DNA of 64,000 bases from Bacillota bacterium. GTDB taxonomy: Bacteria > Bacillota > Clostridia > Lachnospirales > Lachnospiraceae. A model generated the notes under the pieces. The model was not told where the DNA came from. It made no database searches and saw nothing but the letters and a program-made list of their open reading frames with translations. Every line of letters begins with the position of its first letter. Position 1 is the stretch's first letter. The translations under genes and the position numbers were made by a program. Below are positions 25,911 to 35,193 of the stretch, piece by piece. The DNA is taken from assembly GCA_023395555.1 (NCBI GenBank), contig JAEWYQ010000006.1, positions 1-64,000 on the forward strand, in the 5' to 3' direction.

Positions 25911-27668
25911 TTAATATTTTCCGAAATCAGACTTTGCTTCCAGCATTCGTTTTCTTAAATCCAAACTGCCGTTCCCATTCATCTCGATCTCTAATTTGAA
26001 CTTTCCAACCTCTTCACGCAATGTGACAGCCTGAGCGGACATTTCTTCACTTGTTGCTGAGTTCTCCTCCGCGGTAGCCGCATTGGTCTGTACAACTGCA
26101 GAGACCTGGGTAAGCCCTTGTTTGATCTGTTCGATTGCCAGGGCCTGTTCCGCTGAGGCCTGTTCTATTTTCGCAAAGCTATCGGTTACCTTCAGAGCAT
26201 TCCTGCCCACATCCTGAAGCACCTGCGCTGTCTGCCCTGTGATTCCCGTTCCTTTCGATACGGTGATAACCGAATTATGAATTAGCTCTGAGGTCTGTTT
26301 GGCGGCTTCCGCGGATTTTGCAGCAAGATTGCGCACCTCATCCGCTACAACCGCAAAGCCCTTCCCCGCATTTCCGGCACGAGCCGCTTCAATCGCAGCA
26401 TTTAATGCCAGTATATTGGTTTGGAACGCAATATCTTCAATTACCTTTGTAATATTGGCAATCTGGTTCGAAGCCGAACCTATTTCCGCCATTGCTTCCG
26501 TAAGCTGTGCCATATGCTGGTTCCCGGCATTTACACTCGCTCCGGCCTGTTCCACATACTGGGTTGCTATTTTAATATTGGCGGAATTCTCCATGGCCTG
26601 CTCTGCAATTTTTGTGATAGAAACACTCAATTCTTCCACAGAGGACGCTTGCTCGGTGGAGCCTGCCGCAAGAGCCTGTGCCCCGCTGGAAACCTGGGAA
26701 GCACCGGTGCTTACTTGTTCAGCAGCGGTGTCAATGGTATGCATGGTGTGGTTTATCGACGCAGCCGTATTGAGAATTGCTTCTTTGAGTACCATGAAAT
26801 CACCGGGATAGTCAAGTTCCACCTTAATCCGCAGATCGCCCTGCGCAATCCGCGTAAACTTATCAATGACATCATTAATAATGCTGCTTTGCAGTTGATT
26901 GCTGCTTCGGATCAGTTCTGCCATCTGTCCCATTTCATCCCGGCTTTCATACTTTATCTCAGCCCCTATATGGCCCTTTGATATTTCTCTGTAAACTTTC
27001 ATGATTTCATTGATAGGGGTAAGGATTGACCTCCGGATAAGAATGACCAGTAAAAAGGAAAGTATCACGGCTATTGTGCCGCAGGATATCAGTACAACCC
27101 ATGCAAATTCCACGGAAGCCCTTGCATCCAGTTCCTGGTGTACGGCACGTTCTTCAGCCGTTGCGGAAAATTCAACCAGGATTTCCGTGGCTTTATCCAT
27201 GACAGGCACATAGTTATCCTCAAACATTTTCTTTGCCGCCCTACTATTTTCTTCTGCGGAGTTTTTCATTATCTCGGCCATTTCCTGCCTTATTCCGTCC
27301 GCTTCATTAAAAAGTTTCCGCAATTCCGCAATTTTTTCATCACGGCTCGTATCCCTCTGATTGTCCGCATACTTGTCCAGCGTATTGGAAAGAGATATAC
27401 TGTCTTGCTGAGCCAGATCCATCAGTTCTGCGATGCGGTCACTGTTGGTCTCGGCAAGGGCACGGGCTACGTATCGCTGCATGGATACGGTATCCCGCCG
27501 AATAACCCAGATACTTGTGCTGTTGGGTAATGTATACTGCGCATAAGAGTGGATTTGCTCTTCAATATCACCGATGCTGTTAACGGACATCCCGATCGTG
27601 ATAAGCAGCATAATCAGTATGGCGCTGAAACCCAAAATAATTTTTTTGCTAATGGATAAATTCTTCAT
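25911..27668 (-). CDS. Methyl-accepting chemotaxis protein with four-helix-bundle sensor
   Basis: 585-residue chemoreceptor. Helix 1 about 10-32, 4HB_MCP ligand domain about 35-185, helix 2 about 188-212, HAMP about 213-265. The signalling domain carries the tip [18 protein letters not shown]. The sensor type differs from the dCache receptors elsewhere in the window. GGAGGG precedes the ATG by 9 bases. It lies 20 bases downstream of a cheW gene in the same direction, so the two form an operon. Confidence 0.95.
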   Translation of the reverse strand: MKNLSISKKIILGFSAILIMLLITIGMSVNSIGDIEEQIHSYAQYTLPNSTSIWVIRRDTVSMQRYVARALAETNSDRIAELMDLAQQDSISLSNTLDKYADNQRDTSRDEKIAELRKLFNEADGIRQEMAEIMKNSAEENSRAAKKMFEDNYVPVMDKATEILVEFSATAEERAVHQELDARASVEFAWVVLISCGTIAVILSFLLVILIRRSILTPINEIMKVYREISKGHIGAEIKYESRDEMGQMAELIRSSNQLQSSIINDVIDKFTRIAQGDLRIKVELDYPGDFMVLKEAILNTAASINHTMHTIDTAAEQVSTGASQVSSGAQALAAGSTEQASSVEELSVSITKIAEQAMENSANIKIATQYVEQAGASVNAGNQHMAQLTEAMAEIGSASNQIANITKVIEDIAFQTNILALNAAIEAARAGNAGKGFAVVADEVRNLAAKSAEAAKQTSELIHNSVITVSKGTGITGQTAQVLQDVGRNALKVTDSFAKIEQASAEQALAIEQIKQGLTQVSAVVQTNAATAEENSATSEEMSAQAVTLREEVGKFKLEIEMNGNGSLDLRKRMLEAKSDFGKY

Positions 27669-27688
27669 GGCTATTTTCCCTCCTTAAT

Positions 27689-28189
27689 TCACCCTGCTAA
27701 ATTGGTACCCAGGGTATCCCACTCATCGTCGGTCAGCAGCTTCTGGCAGTCAAGAAGCAGCTTAATACTTGAACCGGTTTTACCAATTCCCTTGATATAT
27801 TGACCCCCATTGCTGATATTCGGCGGAGGTGAAATATCCTCATCCTGTATGGTAAGCACTTCTGCAACACTATCCACTACCAATCCAACGAAGATATTCT
27901 TCGTGTTAAGTACAATGATGCAGGTCCTGACATCGTATTCCCTGACATCCTTTTTAAATCGCCGCCGGGCATCCATGACAGGGATGATCTTCCCACGGAG
28001 ATTGGAAATGCCTTTTATATACTCCGGCATTCCGGGTACCTCCGTGATAGGCTGAATCCCTATAATTTCGGTTATATACCGTATCTCCATGCCGTACAGC
28101 TCGCTGCCCATAGCAAAAATAAGATATTTCCCTTTCAGTGTATCTTCATTTTCCAGTTCCTGTAAATCGCATAAATCTGTCTCTGCCAT
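27689..28189 (-). CDS. cheW: Chemotaxis coupling protein CheW
   Basis: 166-residue CheW-domain protein linking receptors to CheA. Typical segments: KYLIFAMGSELYGMEI near residue 20, ISNLRGKIIPVMD and LVVDSVAEVLTI. ATG 28189 follows a GGGGG-type ribosome binding site. Its operon with one 4HB receptor suggests a dedicated signalling pair. The about 300 bases upstream (28190-28450) contain AT-rich DNA and no gene; I could not assign a sigma-D promoter there. Confidence 0.93.
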   Translation of the reverse strand: MAETDLCDLQELENEDTLKGKYLIFAMGSELYGMEIRYITEIIGIQPITEVPGMPEYIKGISNLRGKIIPVMDARRRFKKDVREYDVRTCIIVLNTKNIFVGLVVDSVAEVLTIQDEDISPPPNISNGGQYIKGIGKTGSSIKLLLDCQKLLTDDEWDTLGTNLAG

Positions 28190-28450
28190 TTTCCTATCCC
28201 CCTTTTTTAAATCTACCATGAATTGCTTTTCTTATTTTTTGAGGTGGTTCTCTTGAGTAAAACTTATTCCATCCTAAACTGTCAAATAAAATATCCTGCC
28301 TGACCGTTAGGTGGTGATACTGGTTCCATTCCTTGCACATCTCGTTTTCTCCATTTTATATAATATATTTTGTAGGGTAATACCATACGACAATATATAC
28401 TATAATACTACATTTAATACAAAGAAAGAAGACCTAATTTATCACACAGC

Positions 28451-28482
28451 AAAAAAAGAACCTTTGGTAAGGTTCTTTTTTG
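28451..28482. terminator. Terminator of the XRE gene
   Basis: AAAGAACCTT/AAGGTTCTTT stem with a TGGT loop, with T runs on both strands. It lies just downstream of the minus-strand XRE gene. Confidence 0.85.
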
Positions 28483-28492
28483 CATATTAGAC

Positions 28493-28816
28493 TTATTTGT
28501 CCAATTCATATACCGCGTCTATCATCCGCTGTACCATTTTAATTTGTTCAGGAGATAAATTCTTACATCTTTGAGCAATCCCTGTCAATGTATTCAGCTC
28601 ATTCCATTCCATACTGTCCTGTACAAAATAATCAAGAGAGCGGTGAAGGACATTAGCGAATTTTATCAGCGTTGAGATACTGGGCTGATATTTCCCGGAC
28701 TCGATTTGTCTGATGTATACGGCGCTAACGTCACACTCCTGGGCCAGTCTCTCCGAGGTATAGTCGGATTCTTTTCTTGCTGCGGCCAGTCTCATACCAA
28801 GTGCTTTACGATCCAT
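28493..28816 (-). CDS. XRE-family regulator
   Basis: 107-residue regulator. The helix-turn-helix is about 5-60 (YTSERLAQECDVSAVYIRQIESGK). The C-terminal SPEQIKMVQRMIDAV helix is shared with the 16700 paralogue. GGAGGT precedes the ATG by 6 bases. No obvious target beside it; the palindromic sequence upstream (28894-28931) is a candidate site. Confidence 0.9.
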   Translation of the reverse strand: MDRKALGMRLAAARKESDYTSERLAQECDVSAVYIRQIESGKYQPSISTLIKFANVLHRSLDYFVQDSMEWNELNTLTGIAQRCKNLSPEQIKMVQRMIDAVYELDK

Positions 28817-28893
28817 TTTGTTACCTCCAACTGTAGATAATACGATACAAGAATATATATTATAATTTTACTTATACTTTGCTTCTCCCGATA

Positions 28894-28931
28894 GAGGGAT
28901 ATAGACTACTTTTATGTATGCTATATCCCTC
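28894..28931. repeat. 11-bp perfect inverted repeat between the mntR-type and XRE genes
   Basis: Arms 28894-28904 and 28921-28931 (GAGGGATATAG and its complement) with a 16-base loop. It lies downstream of the MntR-type gene and upstream of the XRE gene. No T tract follows on either strand, so it is either a weak terminator or an operator. Confidence 0.55.
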
Positions 28932-28980
28932 CTGCCTTTATACGAGCCAACAGGAAACGCGCTGTATCGTATCCGCTGTC

Positions 28981-29472
28981 TTAGGTCTCCGGGAAGACAA
29001 CGGAATCTCTGAATGCCTTAAACTGTCTTTCGATATCCGAATTTTGTATAAAGAAATCCAATAATGCTTTTATCTCCAATACCGTCATAGGACTCAGCGT
29101 ATGTTCTATCAACTCTGTCTCTTCCAAAGGATGGGGACTTCCCAGCATAAGAAAAAAACGTTCTATGATGTTATGACGTTCCAGCAGATAAAATCCGGCT
29201 GCTCTTCCCTTATTGGTTAGCAGAATGCTGTCAAAGCTGTCATATTCCAGGTAACCGAGCCCAACCAGCCTGGAAACCATTTTTGATGCAGATGACGGCC
29301 TGACATGCAGCCGGTCAGAAAGTTTATTGATACGCGTATAGTTTTCCTCTATACATAATCGGTATACCATTTCAAGATAATCCTCCAGAGCGGGCGTGAG
29401 ATCGCTCTCATTTTTCTTTTTCAGCTGATATCCCCGAACCGTATAGAATTCATTGTACGGAACCTTGCTCAT
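28981..29472 (-). CDS. mntR: DtxR/MntR-family metal-dependent repressor
   Basis: 163-residue regulator. Winged helix-turn-helix about residues 20-85 (ALEDYLEMVYRLCIEENYTRINKLSDRL, then VRPSSASKMVSRL), then the dimerisation and metal-binding domain (ERHNIIERFFLMLG, ETELIEHTLSP). Asp and Glu/His residues at the MntR-like metal positions are present. No SH3 domain, as in MntR. The divergent neighbour is a Mn/Zn ABC transporter, supporting manganese control. ATG 29472 is chosen because GAGGA is 9 bases upstream; ATG 29478 is too close to it. Confidence 0.85.
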   Translation of the reverse strand: MSKVPYNEFYTVRGYQLKKKNESDLTPALEDYLEMVYRLCIEENYTRINKLSDRLHVRPSSASKMVSRLVGLGYLEYDSFDSILLTNKGRAAGFYLLERHNIIERFFLMLGSPHPLEETELIEHTLSPMTVLEIKALLDFFIQNSDIERQFKAFRDSVVFPET

Positions 29473-29520
29473 AATCATTCGTCCTCTGTTTTCAAATTTT
29501 ATATAGTATATTCGTAACAC

Positions 29521-29536
29521 TTTACACTTAGGCATC
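29521..29536. promoter_or_regulatory. Candidate MntR-type box
   Basis: The 16-base stretch starting TTTACACTTAGGC resembles the MntR consensus TTTGCCTTAAGGCAAA at about 10 of 16 positions. It lies in the divergent region between the repressor and the transporter genes. Weak evidence. Confidence 0.3.
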
Positions 29537-29621
29537 ATAGATTAGTCAAGGGAAAGATGATTTCCCGCCCCTAACAAAGTGGATGAAAAATCATTTCCTT
29601 ATCATTTTAAGGAGGTTTCTT

Positions 29622-30560
29622 ATGAAGCATAAAATGAAAGGCCTTATTGGCATATTCCTGAGTTTCACATTATTGCTTGCCGGCTGCTCAGCTCCGGCGG
29701 CGAATATGGATTCATCAAAAGATAAACTAAATATTGTTGCTACCACCACCATGCTGGCTGATTTATCCGCCGTCATCGGCGGAGAACGGGTTACGGTCAA
29801 CGGTCTTATGGGGCCCGGCATCGACCCGCATTTATACCAGGCCAGTGCAGGAGATGTTTCCCTGATGCAGAAAGCGGATGCGGTAGTGTACAACGGTCTG
29901 CATCTGGAGGGAAAGATGGGAGAAATATTTGAAAATCTGTCCGGGCAAGGAGCAACCGTTATCTGCATTGAGGATGGCTTAGACGAAGCCAGGCTTCTGG
30001 CCTGGGAGGAGGACAGCTCCGTCCACGATCCCCATATCTGGTTCGACGTTTCCCTATGGAAGGAAGCCGCAAAAATTGTAGCCGACGGATTATCTCAAAC
30101 CGACCCCGAGGGAAAATCAGATTATGAAGCAAATCTGAAATCTTACCTGGAAGAGCTGGATAAGACGGACACCTACATCCGCAATCGGGCTGCCGAGCTG
30201 CCCAAAGCACAGCGCGTACTGGTCACGGCTCATGATGCATTCCAATACTTCGGTAAAGCCTACGGCTTTGAAGTACGGGGGCTGCAGGGCATCAGTACGG
30301 ATGCGGAAGCCGGCACGGCTGATGTGAGCAGTCTGGCTGATTTTATTATGGAACGGCAGATTAAGGCCGTCTTCGTGGAGTCTTCCGTTCCGCCTAAGAC
30401 AATTGAAGCCTTGCAGGCCGCAGTAAAAGCCAGAGGCTTTGATGTTGCCATCGGCGGCGAGCTTTACTCCGACTCCCTGGGTGATGCGGATTCCGGAGCC
30501 GGTACCTACATTCTGACCGTCAGGGCCAATATTGATACCATCGTGGATTCCTTAAAGTGA
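29622..30560 (+). CDS. Metal ABC transporter substrate-binding lipoprotein (TroA/PsaA type)
   Basis: 312-residue precursor. Lipobox LLAGC places the lipidated cysteine at about residue 22. The cluster A-I fold has candidate ligands His in IDPHLYQ, His in VHDPHIWFD, Glu in VESSVPP and Asp in YSDSLG. This H-H-E-D set is typical of manganese or zinc receptors. AGGAGG stands 6 bases before ATG 29622. First gene of a four-gene metal uptake operon divergent from the MntR-type repressor. Confidence 0.92.
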   Translation: MKHKMKGLIGIFLSFTLLLAGCSAPAANMDSSKDKLNIVATTTMLADLSAVIGGERVTVNGLMGPGIDPHLYQASAGDVSLMQKADAVVYNGLHLEGKMGEIFENLSGQGATVICIEDGLDEARLLAWEEDSSVHDPHIWFDVSLWKEAAKIVADGLSQTDPEGKSDYEANLKSYLEELDKTDTYIRNRAAELPKAQRVLVTAHDAFQYFGKAYGFEVRGLQGISTDAEAGTADVSSLADFIMERQIKAVFVESSVPPKTIEALQAAVKARGFDVAIGGELYSDSLGDADSGAGTYILTVRANIDTIVDSLK

Positions 30561-30574
30561 TGGGAGGTAAGTAT

Positions 30575-31325
30575 ATGGAAAAACAACAAAACTATGTGGT
30601 TGAGGTAGAGGATCTGACCGTAGCCTATGATGCCAAGCCGGTTCTCTGGGATATCGATCTGAAAATCCCAAAGGGAAAGCTGATGGCGGTGGTGGGCCCT
30701 AACGGAGCCGGAAAGACGACCTTAATAAAAGCTATGCTGGGACTCTTAAAACCGGTTACCGGAGCGGTTCGCTTCCTAGATGGCGGCAATATGCATACGC
30801 TAAAAAAACGTATCGGTTATGTTCCTCAAAGCGGCAGCGTTGACTGGGACTTTCCGGCCACGGTACAGGATGTGGTGCTGATGGGTTGCTATGGCAAGCT
30901 GGGATGGCTTCGCCGCCCCCGCCAGGCTTCATAAGGAGCTGGCAAAGCAGATGCTGGCCAAAGTCGGCATGCAGGACTATAGCGGCCGTCAGATCAGCCA
31001 GCTCTCCGGCGGCCAGCAGCAGAGGGTATTCCTTGCCCGGGCGCTGGCCCAGGAGGCAGAGGTTTATTTTATGGATGAACCCTTCAAGGGAGTAGATGCC
31101 CAGACGGAACGTATTATCGTAACTCTGCTGAAGGAACTGAAGGAACAGGGCAAAACCGTAGTAGTGGTGCACCATGATTTGCAGACGGTTCCGGACTATT
31201 TCGATTGGGTGACCCTGATTAATCTGCGCGTGGTTGCCTGCGGGCCTGTGGAAGAGGTCTTCCACGAAGACAATCTGAAAAAGACCTACCACAGCTCCGG
31301 CACCCTTTTAAGGAGTGTGGTGTGA
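30575..31325 (+). pseudogene. Metal ABC transporter ATPase, split by a one-base frameshift
   Basis: The first frame (30575-30934) has Walker A GPNGAGKTT and the Q-loop YVPQSG, and ends at TAA after WLRRPRQAS. The second frame (to 31325) has the signature LSGGQQQR, Walker B VYFMDEP and H-loop VVHHD. Removing one T at 30928/30929 fuses them into RRPRQAHKELAKQML, which reads like the uninterrupted family, with a normal length near 250 residues. Either a recent inactivating insertion or a sequencing error. The ribosome binding site GGGAGG is 7 bases before ATG 30575. Without this ATPase the transporter would not function. Confidence 0.85.
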
Positions 31326-31326
31326 T

Positions 31327-32250
31327 ATGGGCGGTATGATTGCTCTGCTTTCTGATTATACATTTCAAACAGTGGCTCTGGGCTCCGCTCTTTTGGGGCT
31401 GATCAGCGGTGTGCTGGGCTGCTTTGCAGTATTGAGGAAGCAAAGCCTGCTGGGAGACGGGGTGTCTCACTCTGCCCTGCCCGGTGTAGTTATGGCTTTT
31501 GTCCTGCTGGGCAGCAAAAACACGGAGGTGCTATTGCTGGGTGCCTTACTCTCCGGCTTGCTGGCAACCCTGTTCATTGTCGGTATCGTAAGGCATACCA
31601 GGGTGAAATTTGACAGTGCGCTGGCACTTGTGATGTCCGTATTCTTTGGATTGGGACTGGTGCTGCTTACCTATGTGCAGAAAATCCCCAACTCCAACCA
31701 GGCAGGACTAAAACGCTTTATCTTCGGTCAGGCATCCACGCTTTTGCAAAGAGATCTCCTCTTAATGGCTATTTGCGGTCTGATATTATTTTCATTGGTG
31801 CTGCTGTTCTGGAAGGAATTTAAGCTTTTTACCTTCGACCCGAATTTTGCGCAAAGTCTTGGCTTTTCACCGAAGTGGCTGAATCTGCTCCTGTCATCCA
31901 TGATTGTGCTGGCTATTATCATTGGATTGCAGACCGTGGGTGTCATCCTCATGAGCGCTATGCTGATTACCCCTGCTGTTGCCGCACGCCAGTGGACGAA
32001 TAAGCTATGGGTTATGGCAGCTCTTTCGGCACTATTCGGAGCGGTATCCGGCATCATGGGTACCGCCGCCAGTTCTCTGGTACCAAAGCTTCCCACCGGG
32101 CCGGCTATTGTGATTTGTGTCAGCGCTATGGTGGCGGTCAGTGTTCTGTTCGCTCCGGGCCGGGGCGTGCTGTACCGGCTTCATCAGCGCAGGAGAAACA
32201 AGATTCTATATCGATTGGAAGGAGGTGCACCGGATGTCCCCTCAGATTGA
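31327..32250 (+). CDS. Metal ABC transporter permease 1
   Basis: 307-residue ABC-3 (ZnuB/MntB) family permease with 8-9 helices. Conserved GVLGCFAVLRKQSLLGDGVSHSALPGV lies near the N-terminus (about residues 25-50), and the LQTVGVILMSAMLITPAVAA coupling region is near residue 205. ATG 31327 follows the ATPase stop directly; the nearest ribosome binding site, AAGGAG, is 11 bases upstream, so ATG 31336 is possible. Its 3-prime end overlaps the second permease gene by 17 bases. Confidence 0.9.
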   Translation: MGGMIALLSDYTFQTVALGSALLGLISGVLGCFAVLRKQSLLGDGVSHSALPGVVMAFVLLGSKNTEVLLLGALLSGLLATLFIVGIVRHTRVKFDSALALVMSVFFGLGLVLLTYVQKIPNSNQAGLKRFIFGQASTLLQRDLLLMAICGLILFSLVLLFWKEFKLFTFDPNFAQSLGFSPKWLNLLLSSMIVLAIIIGLQTVGVILMSAMLITPAVAARQWTNKLWVMAALSALFGAVSGIMGTAASSLVPKLPTGPAIVICVSAMVAVSVLFAPGRGVLYRLHQRRRNKILYRLEGGAPDVPSD

Positions 32251-33139
32251 AATCCAGATCATTGCCGTAATTGTGGCAGCCGCCTGCGCTCTCCCAGGAA
32301 CGTTTCTTGTGCTTCGGAAGATGTCCATGATGTCGGACTCCATTACCCACACGATTCTGTTAGGTATTGTGCTTGCCTTTTTTGTCACCCATGACCTCTC
32401 CTCCCCCTTGCTGATTGTCGGAGCGGCAATCATGGGGGTGATAACCGTCTGGTTGACAGAGCTGTTAAGCCGGACACATCTCCTGGCGGAGGATGCCGCC
32501 ATCGGTGTGGTTTTTCCGCTGCTCTTTTCCATCGCCATCATCTTAATTACCCGATATGCCGGTTCGGTTCACCTGGATACGGATTCCGTACTTTTAGGAG
32601 AGCTGGCCTTCGCTCCTTTTGACCGCATGGTCATCGGCGGCGTGGATATCGGTGCAAAGGCGGTCTATACAACCGGAGCCCTGCTGCTGATTAATCTCGC
32701 CGCTATTCTTATCTTCTTTAAAGAACTGAAGGTGGCAACCTTTGATCCTATTCTGGCAGCCGTGCTGGGCTTTTCCCCGGCACTGGTCCATTATGGTTTG
32801 ATGGCACTGGTGTCCTTTACCACCGTCGGCGCATTTCAAGCGGTGGGTTCGGTGCTGGTTGTGGCCTTTATGATCGGCCCTCCGGTAACAGCTTATCTGC
32901 TGACGGACGATCTCAAACGGATGCTGGTTTTAAGCGGGGCCATCGGAGCGGTCAATGGAGTCCTGGGATACCAGGCAGCTGCGCTGCTGGATGTCTCTAT
33001 CGCCGGGAGCATGGCGGTAGTGACCGGATTGGTATTTCTGGCTGTATTTATCCTTGCTCCCCGCAGAGGATTGATCAGCTCTCTGCTTCGGCGCAGGAAA
33101 CAGAAGACTGCCCAAACAAAGGTATCGCTCCATCACTGA
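32234..33139 (+). CDS. Metal ABC transporter permease 2
   Basis: 301-residue ABC-3 family permease. Segments FLVLRKMSMMSDSITHTILLGIVLAFF and VGSVLVVAFMIGPPVTAYLL are paralogous to those of permease 1. Two permeases per transporter are usual in SitCD-type manganese systems. ATG 32234 has AAGGAGG 8 bases upstream; the frame to 32117 lies within the previous gene. The stop codon is inside the following hairpin. Confidence 0.92.
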   Translation: MSPQIEIQIIAVIVAAACALPGTFLVLRKMSMMSDSITHTILLGIVLAFFVTHDLSSPLLIVGAAIMGVITVWLTELLSRTHLLAEDAAIGVVFPLLFSIAIILITRYAGSVHLDTDSVLLGELAFAPFDRMVIGGVDIGAKAVYTTGALLLINLAAILIFFKELKVATFDPILAAVLGFSPALVHYGLMALVSFTTVGAFQAVGSVLVVAFMIGPPVTAYLLTDDLKRMLVLSGAIGAVNGVLGYQAAALLDVSIAGSMAVVTGLVFLAVFILAPRRGLISSLLRRRKQKTAQTKVSLHH

Positions 33140-33162
33140 AATGGAGTGATGGAGCGATACCT
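33120..33162 (+). terminator. 18-bp perfect hairpin at the end of the metal operon
   Basis: Arms 33120-33137 and 33145-33162 are perfectly complementary with a 7-base loop. No clear T tract follows, so it may protect the 3-prime end or act as an atypical terminator. The stem includes the last codons of permease 2. Confidence 0.65.
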
Positions 33163-33304
33163 CTTAAGCAGCCGCCCTTTATGCGCCTTCCTCTTTTTTA
33201 TTGCCCAGTCATAGTGGCTGGAAGTTGCAGCCGAATTTATTAATACCAATTAATTTCCGCAATTTTTATCAACCATAGAAGCCCACTTTGGGGTATAATG
33301 AGGT

Positions 33305-34135
33305 ATGAACTATAAAGAACATATTGAAATTGCGCTGGCATACATAGAATCTAACCTGAAGATTGATCTGGGTGTCGCTGACCTGGCACGGGCGGCAGGT
33401 TATTCGGAATACCATTTTTTACGGGTATTTAAAGAAGCCACCTGCTTAACCCCTGCCGATTACATACGTAAGCGGCGGCTTTCAGAGATTGCACGGGAGA
33501 TAATGCGACATGACCGGCCCATATCAGAGATTGCTTTTGAATACGGTTTTAATTCTAAGGAAAATTTTACGCGGGCTTTCAAGGCGGAACACCATGTTCT
33601 GCCTACGGAATATAAGGCAGCCGGTAACAGCCTGAAGCTGTATGACCGACTTCGTTTACAGACGGCATCTTTTGAAGTAATACCTAAGATTGTTACCTTA
33701 TCCGACTTTGAATTGACGGTTTTTAAAAGTGATGAAGATTATGCTCCGAACTTTTGGAACAAGTATAATTGTAAAAAACTGTCCCAACGGCTCTCCGGGG
33801 GAAAGGTCTGTGAAGACTACGGTGTTTCCCTGTGGAACGCGAAAGAAAACCGATTGGATTATTGGAACGGAATTCCCACGAAGGAGGCTCAGGGAGATAC
33901 TGCCGGAACCGTTCAAATTCATATTCCCGGAGGATTGTATGCTGTATTTGCCACTCCTTTGGCAACGCATTTTGATTTTGTGAATACAATCCATCGGACA
34001 TGGGGCTATATCTCTGATACCTGGCTGCCAAAAAGTAATTACCGTCGCACCGGCAGTTATGAGTTTGAAAGCTATGTTGAGGCCAGCCGGACCTTCAGCG
34101 AGAAAATCTATATCCCTATCGAAGAGAAAGCTTGA
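33305..34135 (+). CDS. AraC-family regulator with GyrI-like effector domain
   Basis: 276 residues. The N-terminal double helix-turn-helix (residues 1-105; LGVADLARAAGYSEYHFLRVFKEATCL and ISEIAFEYGFNSKENFTRAFK) is followed by a GyrI-like ligand domain (about 120-275). The layout matches Rob-like multidrug regulators. The TATAAT at 33294-33299 ends only five bases before the ATG and no spaced ribosome binding site exists, so the mRNA may be leaderless. The gene at 34205 is probably its target. Confidence 0.88.
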   Translation: MNYKEHIEIALAYIESNLKIDLGVADLARAAGYSEYHFLRVFKEATCLTPADYIRKRRLSEIAREIMRHDRPISEIAFEYGFNSKENFTRAFKAEHHVLPTEYKAAGNSLKLYDRLRLQTASFEVIPKIVTLSDFELTVFKSDEDYAPNFWNKYNCKKLSQRLSGGKVCEDYGVSLWNAKENRLDYWNGIPTKEAQGDTAGTVQIHIPGGLYAVFATPLATHFDFVNTIHRTWGYISDTWLPKSNYRRTGSYEFESYVEASRTFSEKIYIPIEEKA

Positions 34136-34204
34136 CTCTTTGGGAAAAATATCAATAACAAAACAGAATATGCACAATACATTACAATAAGGGAGGTTCC
34201 ATTT

Positions 34205-35152
34205 ATGAAAAGGTTAAACATCACATGGGATGAAATCCATGACAGTACCGGCTATCTCTTCTCCCTCGCGAAATCCCTGGCCTGTGCCGTTAAAAACAGT
34301 CCCTGGCCGGAATATGCGGAGGATATCATTGCAACCAGCGGCTTTGCGTTCCGTATGTGGGTGTCCGCTGACCTTTGTCCCTCTGCTACCAGCATCTGGG
34401 ACTTTGGATCTCAGAGAGCCTGGGTGGAAAACGGAGGGCTGACTTGTGGTTATGTGGGCCGTTACTGGGGACAGGAGGACATAGAAGAAGAAAAGCGGCT
34501 GGAAGCTATCACGATTATTAAGAAGTCCATCGACAGCGGCGTCCCTGCTGTTTCATGGGATATCGGAGTTCCCGAATGGGGCCTGATTACCGGCTATGAT
34601 GATGAATCCCAGATGCTCTATACTTTATCCATTAACCCGGAACACGCAGATCCGACAAGCCCCTCTTATAACGGCGCACAAATGCCCTATCAGCAGCTTG
34701 GCAAGAGGGAACTGCCCCTGTTGTCGGTGCTGACAATCACAGGAAAGACAGACAAGTCACAAGAGGATATCCTGCTCGATACCATGAGGCTGGCGGTTTC
34801 CCATTTACAAGGCGGGGAATGGTGTGATAACGCCAAAGGACTGGAAGCCTATCCCGCATTGATCCGGCATTTTGAAGAGGCTTTCAATCCCGATGCATCC
34901 TGGAACATGGAATATTTCCTCGGCACCTTTGGAGCCTTGAAATATTACGCATGGAAGTATTTTCAGAAAATGAAACAGGACAGGCTCGCCGCCCTTTACC
35001 AATCGGTGTATGATGCGTGGCAGGAAGCATTCCAGATCAAAACCGGCCAGGATGTCAGCCTGCCGGAGGTACGGGCCAAAATTGCAGCGTTGCTGAAATC
35101 GGCTCAGAAGAACGAAATCCAAGCCGTGGAAATTATGAAGCAAAGTACTTGA
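34205..35152 (+). CDS. Uncharacterised protein paired with an AraC regulator
   Basis: 315 residues, soluble and rich in Trp (WPEYAEDI, WDFGSQRAWVENGG, YVGRYWG). Around residues 115-140, IDSGVPAVSWDIGVPEWGLITGYDDE recalls the His/Asp half of papain-like C39/BtrH-type folds, with a possible Cys at LTCGY. I cannot confirm an enzyme activity. AGGGAGG precedes the ATG by 7 bases. It lies 69 bases downstream of the AraC/GyrI gene and ends in a strong bidirectional hairpin, so the two genes form a unit. Confidence 0.7.
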   Translation: MKRLNITWDEIHDSTGYLFSLAKSLACAVKNSPWPEYAEDIIATSGFAFRMWVSADLCPSATSIWDFGSQRAWVENGGLTCGYVGRYWGQEDIEEEKRLEAITIIKKSIDSGVPAVSWDIGVPEWGLITGYDDESQMLYTLSINPEHADPTSPSYNGAQMPYQQLGKRELPLLSVLTITGKTDKSQEDILLDTMRLAVSHLQGGEWCDNAKGLEAYPALIRHFEEAFNPDASWNMEYFLGTFGALKYYAWKYFQKMKQDRLAALYQSVYDAWQEAFQIKTGQDVSLPEVRAKIAALLKSAQKNEIQAVEIMKQST

Positions 35153-35158
35153 TCATAC

Positions 35159-35193
35159 AGCAGCCGGACATGCTTCTCTCATGTCCGGCTGCT
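35159..35193. terminator. Bidirectional terminator
   Basis: Arms 35159-35172 and 35180-35193 are perfectly complementary over 14 bp. It serves the plus-strand gene and overlaps the stop codon of the convergent DUF5131 gene. Confidence 0.7.

Noticed and set aside
30920..30940. Programmed frameshift in the metal ATPase gene
   Set aside because: No slippery heptamer or downstream structure is visible and relatives of the family are uninterrupted, so mutation or sequencing error is simpler.
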